A stretch of 64,000 nucleotides of DNA from assembly GCF_028553805.1 (NCBI RefSeq), contig NZ_CP067140.1, forward strand, positions 1,550,001 through 1,614,000, read 5' to 3'. Position numbers and translations under genes: made by a program. The notes beneath the pieces were generated by a model. The model was not told the DNA's origin. It did not search any database and saw only the letters and a list, made by a program, of their open reading frames with translations. Position 1 is the stretch's first letter, and each line of letters begins with the position of its first letter. This document shows, piece after piece, positions 1-8,900 of this stretch. This DNA comes from Paracoccus saliphilus (GTDB taxonomy: Bacteria; Pseudomonadota; Alphaproteobacteria; Rhodobacterales; Rhodobacteraceae).

Positions 1-374
1 TCGCGGATATGGATCATCCGCTCGCTCGCACCGGCCATGTCGGTATTCGCCTCGTCCAGCCGCAGCGGGGTTTCCGGATCGCCGAATGTCATGTCGCCGC
101 CGATCCCGGCGGTCAGGTTCAGCACCACATCGACATCTGCCGAGCGGATCCGGTCCGTCAGTTCGCGGTAATATTCGGGCTTGCGCGACGGCGCGCCGGT
201 ATCGGGATCGCGGACATGGCAATGCACGATTGCCGCGCCCGCCCGAGCGGCGGCAATGGCGCTGTCGGCGATATCCTTGGGCGAACGCGGGACATGGGCG
301 CTTTTGTCCTGGGTTGCACCGGCACCGGTGATGGCCGCGGTGAGAAAGACATTCCGGTTCATCTGCAGGGGCAT
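1..374 (-). CDS. BKACE-family beta-keto acid cleavage enzyme (partial, C-terminus outside window)
   Basis: The visible 124 codons form the N-terminal part of a DUF849/BKACE TIM-barrel enzyme. These enzymes condense a beta-keto acid with acetyl-CoA and cleave it to acetoacetate and a new CoA ester, using a divalent metal. The family hallmark HCHVRDP is present, with the metal-binding H-x-H pair at residues 51 and 53. The start ATG at 374 has a good AAGGAG six bases upstream. It is the last visible gene of a minus-strand unit behind a CaiD-like hydratase, an acyl-CoA ligase and an acyl-CoA dehydrogenase. One BKACE subgroup cleaves 3-dehydrocarnitine toward glycine betaine, so that substrate is likely here (inference). 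The gene continues past base 1. Confidence 0.85.
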   Translation of the reverse strand, partial: MPLQMNRNVFLTAAITGAGATQDKSAHVPRSPKDIADSAIAAARAGAAIVHCHVRDPDTGAPSRKPEYYRELTDRIRSADVDVVLNLTAGIGGDMTFGDPETPLRLDEANTDMAGASERMIHIR

Positions 375-391
375 GATGGCTCCTTTTTCTG

Positions 392-1177
392 TTATCGGCC
401 CTTCCAGACCGGGTCGCGTTTCTCTGCGAAGGCGCGGGCGCCCTCTTTCTGATCCTCGGAGCGGTAGAGCCGCTCGACCGTCTCGAACTGGCTGCCATTG
501 ATACGGTTCAGCACATCCTGAAACTTCATGTCCTCGGCCTCGCGCACGATTTCCTTCAGCGCGGCGAAGACCAGGGGCGGGCCAGCGGCCAGTTCATCCG
601 CCATGGCGCGGGCCTGATCCATCAGCTGCCCACGCGGCACGATCCGGTTGATCAGCCCCCAACGCGCGGCTTCCTCGGCATCCAGCCAGCGTCCGGTCAG
701 AAGCATCTCCATCGCGATGTGATAGGGGATGCGCTTGGGCAGCTTGATCGACGCCGCATCGGCCACGGTGCCCGAGCGGATTTCCGGCAGGGCGAAACTG
801 GCGTGATCGGCGGCAAGGATGATGTCGGCACTGATCGCGAGTTCAAGCCCACCGCCACAGCAGATGCCGTTGACGGCCGCGATGACCGGCTTGTTGAGGC
901 CGCGCAGTTCCTGAAGCCCGCCAAAACCGCCCTTGCCGTAATCCGCGTCGGGATTTTCGCCTGCGCTGGCTGCCTTCAGGTCCCAACCGGGGCAGAAGAA
1001 TTTCTCCCCGGCACCGGTGATGATCGCGACCCGCAATTCCGGATCATCGCGGAACCGGGTGAAGATCTCTCCCATCTCTCGGCTGGTCGCGGCGTCGATG
1101 GCGTTGGCCTTCGGCCGGTTCAGGGTGACCTCCAGGACCCCGCCACGGCGTTCCTCTTTCAGGTTTGAGCTGGTCAT
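392..1177 (-). CDS. caiD: Crotonobetainyl-CoA hydratase (CaiD-like crotonase)
   Basis: This 261-residue crotonase-fold protein has the same length as Escherichia coli CaiD and resembles it along its whole length, including the N-terminal RPKANAID block and the C-terminal AFAEKRDPVWKGR block. CaiD interconverts crotonobetainyl-CoA and L-carnitinyl-CoA. The two glutamates expected in the active site are kept at residues 112 and 132, and the oxyanion-hole glycine stretch GGG lies at 108-110. The reading frame extends further upstream, but the ATG at 1177 overlaps the stop of the preceding ligase gene as ATGA, which fixes the start. With the neighbouring dehydrogenase, ligase and BKACE it points to gamma-butyrobetaine/carnitine catabolism. 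Confidence 0.88.
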   Translation of the reverse strand: MTSSNLKEERRGGVLEVTLNRPKANAIDAATSREMGEIFTRFRDDPELRVAIITGAGEKFFCPGWDLKAASAGENPDADYGKGGFGGLQELRGLNKPVIAAVNGICCGGGLELAISADIILAADHASFALPEIRSGTVADAASIKLPKRIPYHIAMEMLLTGRWLDAEEAARWGLINRIVPRGQLMDQARAMADELAAGPPLVFAALKEIVREAEDMKFQDVLNRINGSQFETVERLYRSEDQKEGARAFAEKRDPVWKGR

Positions 1178-3225
1178 TCTACCTCTCCCATTCGGATCAG
1201 GGCATCCGCGGCGACGGCCCCTTCGGGCAGACATATCAGCGGATTGATTTCTATTTCATACAGGATATCCGCGTTCCGACGGACCAGATCCTGCACGGAC
1301 ATGATGGCCGCGATCACCGCATCCAGGTCTGCCGCCGCCCGGTTACGATAGCCGGTCAGCAGGGCACCGCTGCGCAACCGGCCAAGAGCGGCCCGGATAT
1401 CCTGTTCACTCACGGGCAAGAGCAGCGAGACGGTATCGGCGAGCAGTTCCGTCAGAATGCCGCCAAGGCCGATGGTCAGGACGAAACCATGCGCCGGATC
1501 GCGGGTGACGCCGATCAGAAGCTCGGCGATGCCGCCCGAGATCATTTGCTCCACGAGGAAACTGGTGGCGGGCATTCCCTCGGCGGCCTGTCGCACCGCA
1601 TCGGCGGACCCGAGGTTCAGCACGACGGCCCCCATCTCGGTCTTGTGGGCGATGCCCTCGCCTTTCAGAACCACCGGAAAACCGATCCGCTCGGCTTCGG
1701 TTGCGGCTTTTTCGGGCGAATGGGCCCGACCCGATCCGGGGATGTGCAGGCCAGCCTGGGCCAGCAGGGACTTCGCCTCGGCCTCGCTGTAAACGCGGAT
1801 CCGGGCAGGGCTGCCGTCGCGGGGTACCAGCAGCGGAGGCGGGGGAGTATCCTCGTGTCGCGTGGTTGTCGCGGCGGCACGGATGGCGGCCATGGCCTCT
1901 CCCATGCCGCACAGGGGTAACAGCCCTCGGGCGATGGCTTGCTTGGCCACATTTTCGGGGATGCCTTCGGGCAAGAGCGACAGCAGCGCCATCGGTTTTC
2001 CCGTCGCGATCCGCGTCGCGGCCACGGCGCGGACAACCTTGTCCCAATCGGGGGCCTTGAAACGGTCATTGCGCGGGAAGTCGATCACCACGCAGCCGAG
2101 CGCGATGTCGCCTTGGCAGAGCGCGGTGAAACAGGCCGTCAGCGCCGCCTCATCGCCCCAGATATAGGTGTTGTAATCAAGCGGATTGGCCAGAGCGACC
2201 CGTGACCCGAGAACCTTGCGTAAATTGGATTCCTGATGCTCGTCCAGCACCGGGAATTCCACCCCCGCCGCCTGGCCGAGATCGGCCATCAAGGCGGCCT
2301 CGCCGCCCGAGCAGGAGGCCGAGGCGATGCGCGGCGACGAAAGGCCACCGGTGACATGGAGGATTTTCAAGGTTTCGATCAGTTCCGACGCGCTGTTCAC
2401 CTGCGCGATGGAAAGCCGCGTCAGAAGCGCGCGCGCCCCGGCATCGCTGCCGGTGAGAGAGGCGGTATGCGAAACCGCTGCCTCTTGCGCCTGTTGCGAG
2501 GCGCCGACCCTGAGGGCGACGATCGGCTTGTCGAGCTCCCGGGCCCGGCGGGCCAGCGCCTCGAAGGACGGCAAATCGGTGATCCCCTCGATATGCAGGC
2601 CGAGCGCGGTGATCCGCGAATCTTCCAGTAGGGCGATTCCGGCATCGGCCATCGAGACCTGTGCCTGGTTACCAGCAGCGATCACCGCTGCCAGCGGCAG
2701 GCCGCGGCGCTGCATGGTCAGGTTGATGAGCACGTTGGAGGACTGGCCGATCACGGCCACCCCTCGCTCGACTAGCCGCAGCCCATGCATGTCCGGCCAG
2801 AGCGCCACCCCATCGAGCGCATTGACGAAACCATAGCAATTCGGCCCCAGGATCGGCATTCCTGCGGCGGCGGCGGCGACAAGCTGCCCTTGCAGGCTTT
2901 CGCCATCGGCAAGCTCTGCCGCCGCTTCCCGGAAACCGGCGGCAAAGCAGACCGCCCCGCCACAACCGAGATCGGACAATTGCCCCACGATCTCCACCGT
3001 CAGGGCGCGGTTGACGCCGATAAAGGCGGCATCCGGTGTTCCGGGCAATCGATCAATGCCGGGATAGGCGGGCAGCCCGCCGACCTCGTCCCGTGTGGGA
3101 TGTATGGGCCAGATCGGGCCCGAAAAGCCGAGCCCGCGGCATTCCCGGATGACATTCTCGCACCATGTCCCGCCGCCGATGACCGTGACCGCGCGCGGCG
3201 ACAGGAGACGGTTCAGATCCGCCAT
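1174..3225 (-). CDS. ADP-forming acyl-CoA synthetase (acetate-CoA ligase family)
   Basis: This 683-residue protein has the single-chain layout of NDP-forming acyl-CoA synthetases: an N-terminal Rossmann CoA-binding domain (about 5-130), succinyl-CoA-ligase-like domains (about 145-450) with the VSHTASLTGSD segment carrying the phosphorylated histidine, and a C-terminal ATP-grasp domain (about 475-680). Members activate carboxylic acids to CoA esters with ATP giving ADP and phosphate. Its position between a CaiD-like hydratase and an acyl-CoA dehydrogenase suggests activation of gamma-butyrobetaine, crotonobetaine or carnitine. That would replace the AMP-forming ligase CaiC or the CoA transferase CaiB. 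The substrate is inferred, the family is clear. Confidence 0.85.
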   Translation of the reverse strand: MADLNRLLSPRAVTVIGGGTWCENVIRECRGLGFSGPIWPIHPTRDEVGGLPAYPGIDRLPGTPDAAFIGVNRALTVEIVGQLSDLGCGGAVCFAAGFREAAAELADGESLQGQLVAAAAAGMPILGPNCYGFVNALDGVALWPDMHGLRLVERGVAVIGQSSNVLINLTMQRRGLPLAAVIAAGNQAQVSMADAGIALLEDSRITALGLHIEGITDLPSFEALARRARELDKPIVALRVGASQQAQEAAVSHTASLTGSDAGARALLTRLSIAQVNSASELIETLKILHVTGGLSSPRIASASCSGGEAALMADLGQAAGVEFPVLDEHQESNLRKVLGSRVALANPLDYNTYIWGDEAALTACFTALCQGDIALGCVVIDFPRNDRFKAPDWDKVVRAVAATRIATGKPMALLSLLPEGIPENVAKQAIARGLLPLCGMGEAMAAIRAAATTTRHEDTPPPPLLVPRDGSPARIRVYSEAEAKSLLAQAGLHIPGSGRAHSPEKAATEAERIGFPVVLKGEGIAHKTEMGAVVLNLGSADAVRQAAEGMPATSFLVEQMISGGIAELLIGVTRDPAHGFVLTIGLGGILTELLADTVSLLLPVSEQDIRAALGRLRSGALLTGYRNRAAADLDAVIAAIMSVQDLVRRNADILYEIEINPLICLPEGAVAADALIRMGEVE

Positions 3226-3228
3226 GGA

Positions 3229-4389
3229 TCAGGCCCCCAATGGCCGGAAGAGTTCGCGGCTGATGATATGGCGCTGGATCTCGGATGTTCCGTCCCAGAT
3301 CCGCTCGACGCGGGCATCGCGCCAGAACCGTTCGATGGGCAATTCATCCATCAGCCCCATGCCGCCATGAATTTGCAATGTGGCATCGGTCACCCGCGCC
3401 AGCATCTCGGAGGCGTAAAGCTTGGCCGAGGCGATTTCACGATTGGCGGGCAGACCCTGATCCAGCCGCCATGCAGCCGCCAGGGTCAGATAATCGGCCG
3501 CGTCGATCTCGGTGATCATGTCGGCGACCTGGAAGCTGATCCCTTGGAACTTGGCAATCGGCTGGCCGAATTGCTCGCGCTCCGCCGCGAAATGTAGGGC
3601 GTGGTCGAAAACCCGGCGCGCGCGCCCCACGGACATGGTCGCCACGGTGATCCGCGTCGCATAGAGCCACTCGTTCATTACGTCGAAACCGGTATCCACT
3701 TCGCCAAGAACCTGGGCGTCGGACAAGCGGCAATTGTCGAAATAGAGAATGCAGTTCTTGTAGCCGCGATGAGAGACCGAGTTGTATCCCTTGGCGACCT
3801 CGAAACCCGGCGTGTCCCGATCGACGAGAAAACAGGTGATCCGCTTTTTCGGACCTCGGGGCGTCTCATCGACCCCGGTTGCAACGAAGACGATGAAGAA
3901 ATCCGCGTGATCCGCGCCGGAAATGAAATGCTTCGATCCGTTCAGGACCCAATCGCCACCATCGCGGGTGGCGGTGCATTTCATCCCCCGAACATCCGAA
4001 CCGGCATCGGGCTCGGTCATCGCCAGCGCGTCCATCCTTTCGCCCCGGACGGCGGGCATCAGGTAGCGTTCGACCTGATCGCCCTTGCAGGCCATGAGGA
4101 TGTTCTGCGGACGGCCGAAGAAATGCGTCAGCGCCATCGAGCCGCGCCCTAACTCCCGCTCCACTAGCGCGAATTCGAGATGCGACAGGCCCGGCCCGCC
4201 CACGCTTTCGGGAAAGTTCGAGGCATAGAAGCCGAGATCGATGACCTTCCGCTTGATCTCCTGCGCGATCTCTGTGGGAACCTCGCCGGTCTTCTCGACC
4301 AATGCTTCATGGGGGTAGATCTCGTTCTCCACGAAGCTACGGACGGTGGAAACGATCATCTCCTGCTGCTCATCCAAGCCAAATCGCAT
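3229..4389 (-). CDS. Acyl-CoA dehydrogenase, probable gamma-butyrobetainyl-CoA dehydrogenase
   Basis: This 386-residue flavoprotein has the full acyl-CoA dehydrogenase fold: N-terminal helical domain, middle beta domain with the [12 protein letters not shown]/substrate signature, and C-terminal helical domain with IHGGMG. Members oxidise acyl-CoA at the alpha-beta bond and pass electrons to ETF. In the C-terminal motif where medium-chain enzymes have catalytic glutamate (YEGT), this protein reads WDGT with Asp366. This means either a conservative change or a catalytic base elsewhere, as in isovaleryl-CoA dehydrogenase. The stop is four bases before the ligase gene. With CaiD next door, oxidation of gamma-butyrobetainyl-CoA to crotonobetainyl-CoA is the likely reaction (inference). 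Confidence 0.85.
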   Translation of the reverse strand: MRFGLDEQQEMIVSTVRSFVENEIYPHEALVEKTGEVPTEIAQEIKRKVIDLGFYASNFPESVGGPGLSHLEFALVERELGRGSMALTHFFGRPQNILMACKGDQVERYLMPAVRGERMDALAMTEPDAGSDVRGMKCTATRDGGDWVLNGSKHFISGADHADFFIVFVATGVDETPRGPKKRITCFLVDRDTPGFEVAKGYNSVSHRGYKNCILYFDNCRLSDAQVLGEVDTGFDVMNEWLYATRITVATMSVGRARRVFDHALHFAAEREQFGQPIAKFQGISFQVADMITEIDAADYLTLAAAWRLDQGLPANREIASAKLYASEMLARVTDATLQIHGGMGLMDELPIERFWRDARVERIWDGTSEIQRHIISRELFRPLGA

Positions 4390-4460
4390 CTGTATTGCCT
4401 CTTGTCTGGTTTTTTAGCCTGTGTTTGCAGCGCGATAGTGAAAAGCCGTGCCGCAAGGGA

Positions 4461-4486
4461 CGCCCGGGCTGCAAGACAGCCGGGCG
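4461..4486 (-). terminator. Hairpin between the DDAH gene and the acyl-CoA gene group
   Basis: An inverted repeat with arms CGCCCGGCTG and CAGCCCGGGCG (one bulged base) and a five-base loop sits two bases beyond the stop of the dimethylarginine hydrolase gene on the minus strand. No T-run follows, so it may be a weak or factor-dependent terminator or an RNA-stabilising hairpin. It divides the minus-strand genes into a transporter-hydrolase group and an acyl-CoA group. Nothing else is recognisable in the 99-base gap. Confidence 0.45.
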
Positions 4487-4488
4487 AG

Positions 4489-5280
4489 TTACCGCCGCCA
4501 GCGCAGGGACATGCAGGAAAGTCCCGCGTCGATCTTTCCGATTTCCGTAGTTTTCAACGTGACGACTTTGTAGCCCAACCCGTCAAGCATCTCGGCGGTT
4601 CGTGGAAAATCGCTTCCCAACAGCACCACGTCATTGACGCGCAGGGCATTGGCTGCTGCTTCCTCGCCATGGGGCACGACGACCTCGCGGAACCCGTCGA
4701 AGATCCCGGAGCCGGCCAGGCGATGCGTCACCAGCGCGGTCTCGTCGTCCAGCAAAGAGCAATCAGTCTTGAAATGCAGCACATTCTTGGGCGTCTGGAC
4801 GATCTGTCCCTTGCGCTCGAGATTTTCGAGGCAGGCCATCAACCCTTCCGCCCCTTCGCGGTCGGTCCGCGCCGAAAGGCCGATCATCACCTTGCCGCTT
4901 GTGTTCAGCACATCGCCGCCATCCGCGTGGCCGGGTGAAGGCAACTCGACCACCGTCGGGAACATCTCGCGCAGGGTCGGAGCGATTTCCGAGGATTCTC
5001 CGGCCCGGGTTTCGGCGCCGGGACGCAGGATGATCGCGCCTTCGGAAAAGACCAGCGCGGGATCCTCGACGAAGATCGAGTCCGGAAAGCCTTCCAGCGC
5101 GGGCAGCACGGTGACCTCGACTCCGGCGGCGCGCAGGGCGGCGATATAGGCCTCGTGTTCGGCCCTGATCCCCTCGAAGGAGGGGTCACCGCGATCATCG
5201 GCGCGCAGTCCCTTTACAACAGAGCTGCCCGGAACCCGAACGATGGCAGAGTTGAATGAATGGACGGGGACGGTTGTCAT
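4489..5280 (-). CDS. Dimethylarginine dimethylaminohydrolase (DDAH)
   Basis: This 263-residue protein is an amidinotransferase-fold (pentein) hydrolase. It should convert N-omega-methylated arginines to citrulline plus methylamine or dimethylamine. The catalytic cysteine lies near the C-terminus (Cys256 in GLSCMSL) and the catalytic histidine is His169 in LHFKT. The acidic loop GHADGGDV and the FVEDPALVF segment are also typical. I chose the ATG at 5280 because GAGG lies five bases upstream and the length then fits the family. Upstream ATG codons at 5298 and 5418 run into the preceding gene. Its place behind an amino acid transporter suggests use of methylarginine from protein turnover as a nitrogen source. 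Confidence 0.88.
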   Translation of the reverse strand: MTTVPVHSFNSAIVRVPGSSVVKGLRADDRGDPSFEGIRAEHEAYIAALRAAGVEVTVLPALEGFPDSIFVEDPALVFSEGAIILRPGAETRAGESSEIAPTLREMFPTVVELPSPGHADGGDVLNTSGKVMIGLSARTDREGAEGLMACLENLERKGQIVQTPKNVLHFKTDCSLLDDETALVTHRLAGSGIFDGFREVVVPHGEEAAANALRVNDVVLLGSDFPRTAEMLDGLGYKVVTLKTTEIGKIDAGLSCMSLRWRR

Positions 5281-5311
5281 GAGGGCCTCGTTGTTCATGA
5301 ATGGGAGAGAA

Positions 5312-6478
5312 TCAAAGCGGGCGAAGGTACGTTTCGACCAGATCGGTCCAGAATGCCGTTCCGATCGGCAGCAGGTCGTCGTTGAAATTGTAGCGCGCAT
5401 GATGCAACGGATAGTCATCGGAGCCGCGAGCGCCGCCGAGGAAGAAATAGCTGCCCGGACGTTCGGCCAGCATGTAGCCGAAATCCTCGCTACCCATCAT
5501 CGGACGTTCCATGTCGAGCACCTGTTCCGCCCCGGCAACGCGTATGGCAACTTCGCGTGCGAGATCGGTTTCCGCCTTGTGGTTCACGGTCGAATCGTAG
5601 CTGCGCTGGTAGTCCACGTCGGCGGTCAGCCCGTAGCTTTCGGCCTGATGCGCGGCGATACGCTTGATGCGAGCCTCGATCTCGTCACGGACCAGCGGAT
5701 CGAATGTGCGGACGCCCACGATCATCTCGGCATCGGATGGGATGATGTTGCTGACCGTTCCGCCATGGAAGGCCCCGACACTCACCACGGCCGCGTCGAG
5801 CGCAGCGATATTGCGCGAGACCACGGTTTGCAGCGCCATCACGATAGAGGAACCGGCGACAATCGGATCGGCGGCATGTTCAGGCTCGGAGCCGTGGCCA
5901 CCATAGCCGCGAAGCTTGATGGTAACCTCGTCGATGGCGGCCATGATCGGGCCGTCGCGGAAGGCGAATTGCCCAAATGGCCGCATCGGATCGTTGTGAA
6001 GGGCAAAGACCGCGTCGCAGGGGAATCGGTCGAATAACCCTTCGTCCATCATCAGTTTCGCGCCGCCGAAATTTTCTTCCGCCGGCTGAAAGATCAGGTG
6101 TACCGTGCCGTCGAAATTGCGCCGTTCGGCGATGGCCCGCGCCGCGCCCAGCAATACCGCGGTATGGCCGTCATGGCCACAGGCATGCATCAGGCCCGGC
6201 GTCGTGCTGGCATAGGGCAGGCCGGTTTCCTCGGCGATGGGCAGCGCGTCCATATCGGCCCTGATGCCGATAGATTTCCGGCTGCTGCCATGGCTCAGCG
6301 TTGCCACCAGCCCGGTCCGGGCAAGGCCGCGCTCCACCTTGTAGCCCATCTCGCTCAACTGTCCTGCCACCAGGTCCGATGTGCGGACCTCTTCGAGGCC
6401 AAGCTCGGGATGCGCATGCAGGTCGCGGCGAATGGCGACAAGCTCGGCAAGGTCGTTATGCAGGGGCTGAGAGTTCAA
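5312..6478 (-). CDS. M20-family amidohydrolase (hippurate hydrolase/IAA-amino acid hydrolase type)
   Basis: This 388-residue cytosolic metallohydrolase has the M20D layout, with a catalytic domain interrupted by a dimerisation lid (about 185-295). The metal-binding cysteine/histidine motif MHACGHDGH, the acidic FQPAEE segment and the downstream MGSEDFGY motif are all present. Relatives remove acyl groups from N-acyl amino acids. It starts one base after the permease stop, so it belongs to the transporter operon and overlaps no other gene. An N-acylated arginine or methylarginine derivative is a reasonable guess for the substrate, but the sequence does not show it. Confidence 0.85.
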   Translation of the reverse strand: MNSQPLHNDLAELVAIRRDLHAHPELGLEEVRTSDLVAGQLSEMGYKVERGLARTGLVATLSHGSSRKSIGIRADMDALPIAEETGLPYASTTPGLMHACGHDGHTAVLLGAARAIAERRNFDGTVHLIFQPAEENFGGAKLMMDEGLFDRFPCDAVFALHNDPMRPFGQFAFRDGPIMAAIDEVTIKLRGYGGHGSEPEHAADPIVAGSSIVMALQTVVSRNIAALDAAVVSVGAFHGGTVSNIIPSDAEMIVGVRTFDPLVRDEIEARIKRIAAHQAESYGLTADVDYQRSYDSTVNHKAETDLAREVAIRVAGAEQVLDMERPMMGSEDFGYMLAERPGSYFFLGGARGSDDYPLHHARYNFNDDLLPIGTAFWTDLVETYLRPL

Positions 6479-6479
6479 T

Positions 6480-7289
6480 TCATACTCCTCGGGTCGGGAT
6501 GCGGTTCTCGAAATAGCGGAAGGCGAGGACCAGGATGGCGGTCAGCAGCATGTAGATCAGCGCCAGCAGGAAAAGCGGCTCATAGGTGAGATAGGTTTCC
6601 TGGCGGACGCGTGAGATCACGCCGTAAAGATCGACCACCGTGATCGTGGCGATGAGCGGCGTGGATTTGAGCTGCAGGACCGTTTCGCCATTCAGTGTCG
6701 GCAAGGCCCGGTGCAGCGCGCGCGGCAGCCAGATGCGCCAGAGCAGCTTTGCCGGGCTCATGCCGAAGGCGCGGGCAGCCTGCAATTCGCCGGATGGCAC
6801 GCCCGCGAAGGCGCCGCGCATGATCTCTCCCTCATAGGCAGCGAAAGAGATGGTCAGCGCGGCAAGCCCATAGGGCCAGGCCTCGCGCAGATAGGGCCAG
6901 AGGAAGAACTCCCGGATGCCCGGAATCATCGGAAACAGTGAGCCGAGCCCGTAATAGAGCAGCCATAGTTGCAACAGCAGGGGCGTGCCCCGGATCATCG
7001 TGCAGAATGCCGCGGCAGGGGCTTTCAGCCACCACGGGCCGGTGACCTGAACCAGACCGAGCGGCACGGCAAGGACAAAGCCGAGCAGGGCAGAGCCGAA
7101 CAGCATCGCCAATGTGACCAGCAGGCCAGACCAAAGCCGCGGCAGGTAGCGCGGCAGCCAGTCCCAACGGCCGAAGATGATGGCGGCGGCAACCAGCGCC
7201 ACGGCAATCAGGATCAGCACGAGGCGATGGGGTTTCAGCCAGGGATCGCGGCGGGCGGTTTCATTCGCGGGGAGGGGAGCTGTCGTCAT
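6480..7289 (-). CDS. Polar amino acid ABC transporter permease (HisM type)
   Basis: This inner-membrane permease of 269 residues belongs to the HisM/GlnP family. Hydrophobic segments are visible near residues 26-40, 58-80, 95-120 and 235-260. The cytoplasmic EAA loop that contacts the ATPase is readable as GELQAARAFGMSPAKLLWRI. It has a cytosolic N-terminal extension of about 25 residues. One base separates it from the second permease upstream and one base from the M20 gene downstream, so these genes are surely co-transcribed. Basic amino acids of the arginine/ornithine class are likely substrates, given the binding protein and the nearby arginine-catabolic genes. Confidence 0.9.
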   Translation of the reverse strand: MTTAPLPANETARRDPWLKPHRLVLILIAVALVAAAIIFGRWDWLPRYLPRLWSGLLVTLAMLFGSALLGFVLAVPLGLVQVTGPWWLKAPAAAFCTMIRGTPLLLQLWLLYYGLGSLFPMIPGIREFFLWPYLREAWPYGLAALTISFAAYEGEIMRGAFAGVPSGELQAARAFGMSPAKLLWRIWLPRALHRALPTLNGETVLQLKSTPLIATITVVDLYGVISRVRQETYLTYEPLFLLALIYMLLTAILVLAFRYFENRIPTRGV

Positions 7290-7290
7290 G

Positions 7291-8001
7291 TCAATTCACC
7301 CCGGCAAGGCCGCGACGCGAGCGGCGCTCAAGGATGCCGATGAGAAATCTCGAGATCAGCGTGATCGCCAGGTAGAGCGCACCGGCCGCGAGGAAAAAGA
7401 GCATATAGCTTTTGGTCGTTCCCGCAGCCTGCCGCGTCACCAATGTCAGTTCGCTGAAGCCGACCACGGCCAGCAGCGCCGTGTCCTTCGTCGCGATCAG
7501 CCAGAGATTGGAGAGGCCGGGAATGGCATATGGCAGCATGGCCGGGATGGTGATCCTGCGCAGGATCTTGGCCGGTGGTATGGCATAGGCGCGGGCGGCC
7601 TCGATCTGGCCGGGCGGGATGGATTTGATCGCACCGCGAATGACCTCGGTCGAATAGGCGCCCTGCACGATTCCGATGACGAATATACCCGCGACGAGGC
7701 CGCTGATATCGACCGCGTCGTAATCAAACAGCGCCAGCATCTTGTTCAGGAAATCGGTGCCTGCGTAATAGAGGATCAGGATCAGGACGAGTTCGGGGAC
7801 GGCGCGGACGACAGTTGTATAGATCTCCAGCAGGTCGCGCATCAATGGGCCGCCATTGAGTTTGCCGACTGCACCGAACAGCCCGATCACAAGGCCGAGC
7901 AAGTAGCCACCGACCGCGATTTGCATCGTGCTCAGCAAACCCCGAAGCAGCACACCGCCCCAGCCAGGCGGGTTGAGCGCAAGCAGGCTCCAATCGATCA
8001 C
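7291..8001 (-). CDS. Polar amino acid ABC transporter permease (HisQ type)
   Basis: This 236-residue permease is the partner of the HisM-type protein encoded just downstream. It has about five membrane segments (near residues 18-40, 55-80, 85-105, 150-175, 190-215). The EAA loop reads GQIEAARAYAIPPAKILRRI. The two permeases form the heterodimeric channel of a histidine/lysine-arginine-ornithine-type importer. A hairpin separates this gene from the binding-protein gene upstream, which commonly lowers permease expression relative to the binding protein. Confidence 0.9.
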   Translation of the reverse strand: MIDWSLLALNPPGWGGVLLRGLLSTMQIAVGGYLLGLVIGLFGAVGKLNGGPLMRDLLEIYTTVVRAVPELVLILILYYAGTDFLNKMLALFDYDAVDISGLVAGIFVIGIVQGAYSTEVIRGAIKSIPPGQIEAARAYAIPPAKILRRITIPAMLPYAIPGLSNLWLIATKDTALLAVVGFSELTLVTRQAAGTTKSYMLFFLAAGALYLAITLISRFLIGILERRSRRGLAGVN

Positions 8002-8047
8002 GGTGCTCCACTCCCCGAATGGTTTCTATTGCCGGATGTGTCGTGAC

Positions 8048-8069
8048 GGCTGCGGCATTCGCCGCAACC
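8048..8069 (-). promoter_or_regulatory. Intercistronic hairpin after the binding-protein gene
   Basis: An inverted repeat with nine-base arms (GGTTGCGGC and GCCGCAGCC on the minus strand, one G-U pair) and loop GAAT lies between the binding-protein stop and the first permease start. Such hairpins are common in ABC operons. They protect the upstream message and lower permease expression (general knowledge). Confidence 0.5.
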
Positions 8070-8082
8070 GCCGGTGCCTTGG

Positions 8083-8862
8083 TCACGAACCATAGGGATC
8101 GAAGTCGAAATACTTTTCGGAGAAAGCGTCATAGGTGCCGTTTTCGCGGATCGTCGCGATGGCGGCGTTAAGCTTTTCCTTCAGTTCCGTATCTCCCTTG
8201 CGCAGGCCGATGCCGACACCGGGGCCAAGGACCTCGACATCATCGGCGACCTGGCCCTTTTCCTCGCAGCAGGCTTGTCCCGCCTCGGTTTCGAGGAAGG
8301 CTTTCAGCGCGATGGCGTCGGCCTGAACGGCATCGAGGCGACCGGAGGCGAGATCGTTATTCGCCTCGTCCTGGGTCTGGTATTCCTTGATCGAGGTGCC
8401 GCCCGGAGCGAAATGCTTGTTGGCATAGACCTGGTGGATGGTCGAGGACTGGACGCCGAGGATCTTGTCGGATAGGCCCTCGGGGCTTGCGTCGAAATCG
8501 AGCTCTTTCAGGCCGATCACGATGGTCGGAGTGTTGTAATATTTATCCGAGAAGTCGATCTCTTCGAGCCGCTCGGGCGTGATCGACATCGAGCCGACGA
8601 TCATGTCGATCTTCTCGGATTTCAGCGCGGGGATTATGCCGTCCCATGAAAGGGGCGTGATGACGCAATCCAGCCCGGCCTCTTCGCAGACTGCATTGGC
8701 GAAATCGACCTCCCAGCCTTGCCATTTTCCGGATGCGTCGGGATAGGTGAAGGGCGGATAGGGTTCCGCGGCGATGCCCAGCTTGATCTCCTCGGCCTGG
8801 GCGGCGCTTGCCGCGAACCCGATTGCCAGCCCGATGCAGGCGGTTTTCAAAAATGATGTCAT
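8083..8862 (-). CDS. Periplasmic polar amino acid-binding protein (LAO/His type)
   Basis: This 259-residue protein has a clear signal peptide (MTSFLKTACIGLAIGFAASA, cleavage after AQA) and the SBP_bac_3 fold of the HisJ/ArgT family. The ligand-site segments AAEPYPPFTY, the SMSITPERL-type hinge and DAVQADA are visible. The frame is open 14 codons further upstream, but AGGGAG lies just before the ATG at 8862, which also gives the proper signal peptide. It delivers substrate to the two permeases encoded downstream. Arginine, methylarginine or a related cation is the most likely ligand by context. Confidence 0.9.
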   Translation of the reverse strand: MTSFLKTACIGLAIGFAASAAQAEEIKLGIAAEPYPPFTYPDASGKWQGWEVDFANAVCEEAGLDCVITPLSWDGIIPALKSEKIDMIVGSMSITPERLEEIDFSDKYYNTPTIVIGLKELDFDASPEGLSDKILGVQSSTIHQVYANKHFAPGGTSIKEYQTQDEANNDLASGRLDAVQADAIALKAFLETEAGQACCEEKGQVADDVEVLGPGVGIGLRKGDTELKEKLNAAIATIRENGTYDAFSEKYFDFDPYGS

Positions 8863-8900
8863 GTTGCTCCCTTTCTTTGCTGTCGTTTCTTTGTCGTTGT

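Noticed and set aside
9-501. Plus-strand open frames over the first 500 bases
   Set aside because: They shadow the BKACE gene on the minus strand, which has the family motif and a good ribosome site.
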